From positions 1-6,696 of the forward strand of contig CANKSK010000062.1 in assembly GCA_947485425.1 (NCBI GenBank): 6,696 nucleotides of DNA, written 5' to 3'. Made by a program: the position numbers and the translations under genes. Shown in pieces: positions 6,665-6,696 of this stretch. Origin of the DNA: Bacteroidota bacterium (lineage in GTDB: Bacteria; Bacteroidota; Bacteroidia; AKYH767-A; CANKSK01). The notes beneath the pieces were generated by a model. That model was not told the DNA's origin. It saw nothing but the letters and a program-made list of their open reading frames with translations, and ran no database searches. Each line of letters begins with the position of its first letter. The first letter of the stretch is position 1.

Positions 6665-6696
6665 ATGGAAAATATAAGAAATTTTTGCATTATTGC
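6665..6696 (+). CDS. lepA: Elongation factor 4 LepA (N-terminal fragment, runs off the window)
   Basis: ATG at 6665 opens a frame reading MENIRNFCII plus the first two bases (GC) of an alanine codon before the window ends. This matches the invariant LepA opening NIRNFCIIAHIDHGK, which leads into the GTPase P-loop just beyond the edge. LepA is a ribosome-associated translational GTPase, normally about 600 residues, that acts on stalled or mistranslocated ribosomes. Only ten complete codons are visible, so the call rests on this short conserved start, an adjacent promoter box and correct strand. It is transcribed divergently from the T9SS cargo gene. Confidence 0.8.
   Translation, partial: MENIRNFCII

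Overview
The window reads as an ordinary chromosomal stretch from a member of the Bacteroidota, possibly an environmental or uncultured one. Four signs support this. Two secreted proteins end in the type B C-terminal sorting domain of the type IX secretion system (T9SS), which is essentially confined to this phylum. Promoters match the phylum-specific TTTG/N19/TAnnTTTG pattern. Translation starts lack clear Shine-Dalgarno sequences. Menaquinone is made by the futalosine route (MqnC), which many Bacteroidota use. I do not resolve family or genus.

Layout, left to right. (1) Bases 2-640, + strand: the C-terminal part of mqnC, cut by the window edge. (2) Bases 641-723: a short intergenic region with a small hairpin at the mqnC stop and a textbook Bacteroidota promoter. 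(3) Bases 724-3330, +: an 868-residue secreted multidomain beta-sandwich protein (PKD/cadherin-like and fibronectin III-like modules) with a T9SS type B tail. (4) Bases 3371-3967, +: riboflavin synthase. (5) Bases 3964-4917, - strand: methylenetetrahydrofolate reductase, whose stop codon overlaps that of riboflavin synthase. (6) Bases 4957-6465, -: a second T9SS type B cargo protein with two tandem four-cysteine modules. (7) Bases 6466-6664: a 199-base divergent intergenic region with a -7 box facing each way; between them I see no gene, RNA or convincing terminator. (8) Bases 6665-6696, +: the first ten codons of lepA (elongation factor 4), cut by the window edge.

The centre is nearly mirror-symmetric. 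On each side a promoter-bearing T9SS cargo gene is followed about 40 bases later by a housekeeping enzyme gene, and the two enzyme genes meet tail to tail with a 4-base overlap. Neither enzyme gene has a recognisable promoter in its short upstream gap, so each is probably cotranscribed with the cargo gene before it. The enzymes share a metabolic link: riboflavin synthase makes the precursor of FAD, and MetF is an FAD enzyme. The cargo proteins would act at the cell surface or outside it, and nothing in the sequence ties them functionally to the enzymes.

I found no CRISPR array, mobile element, tRNA, rRNA, riboswitch or defence system. I do not see evidence for a wholly new system; the points most worth checking are the tail-to-tail overlap, the tandem cysteine modules and the near-leaderless lepA promoter.
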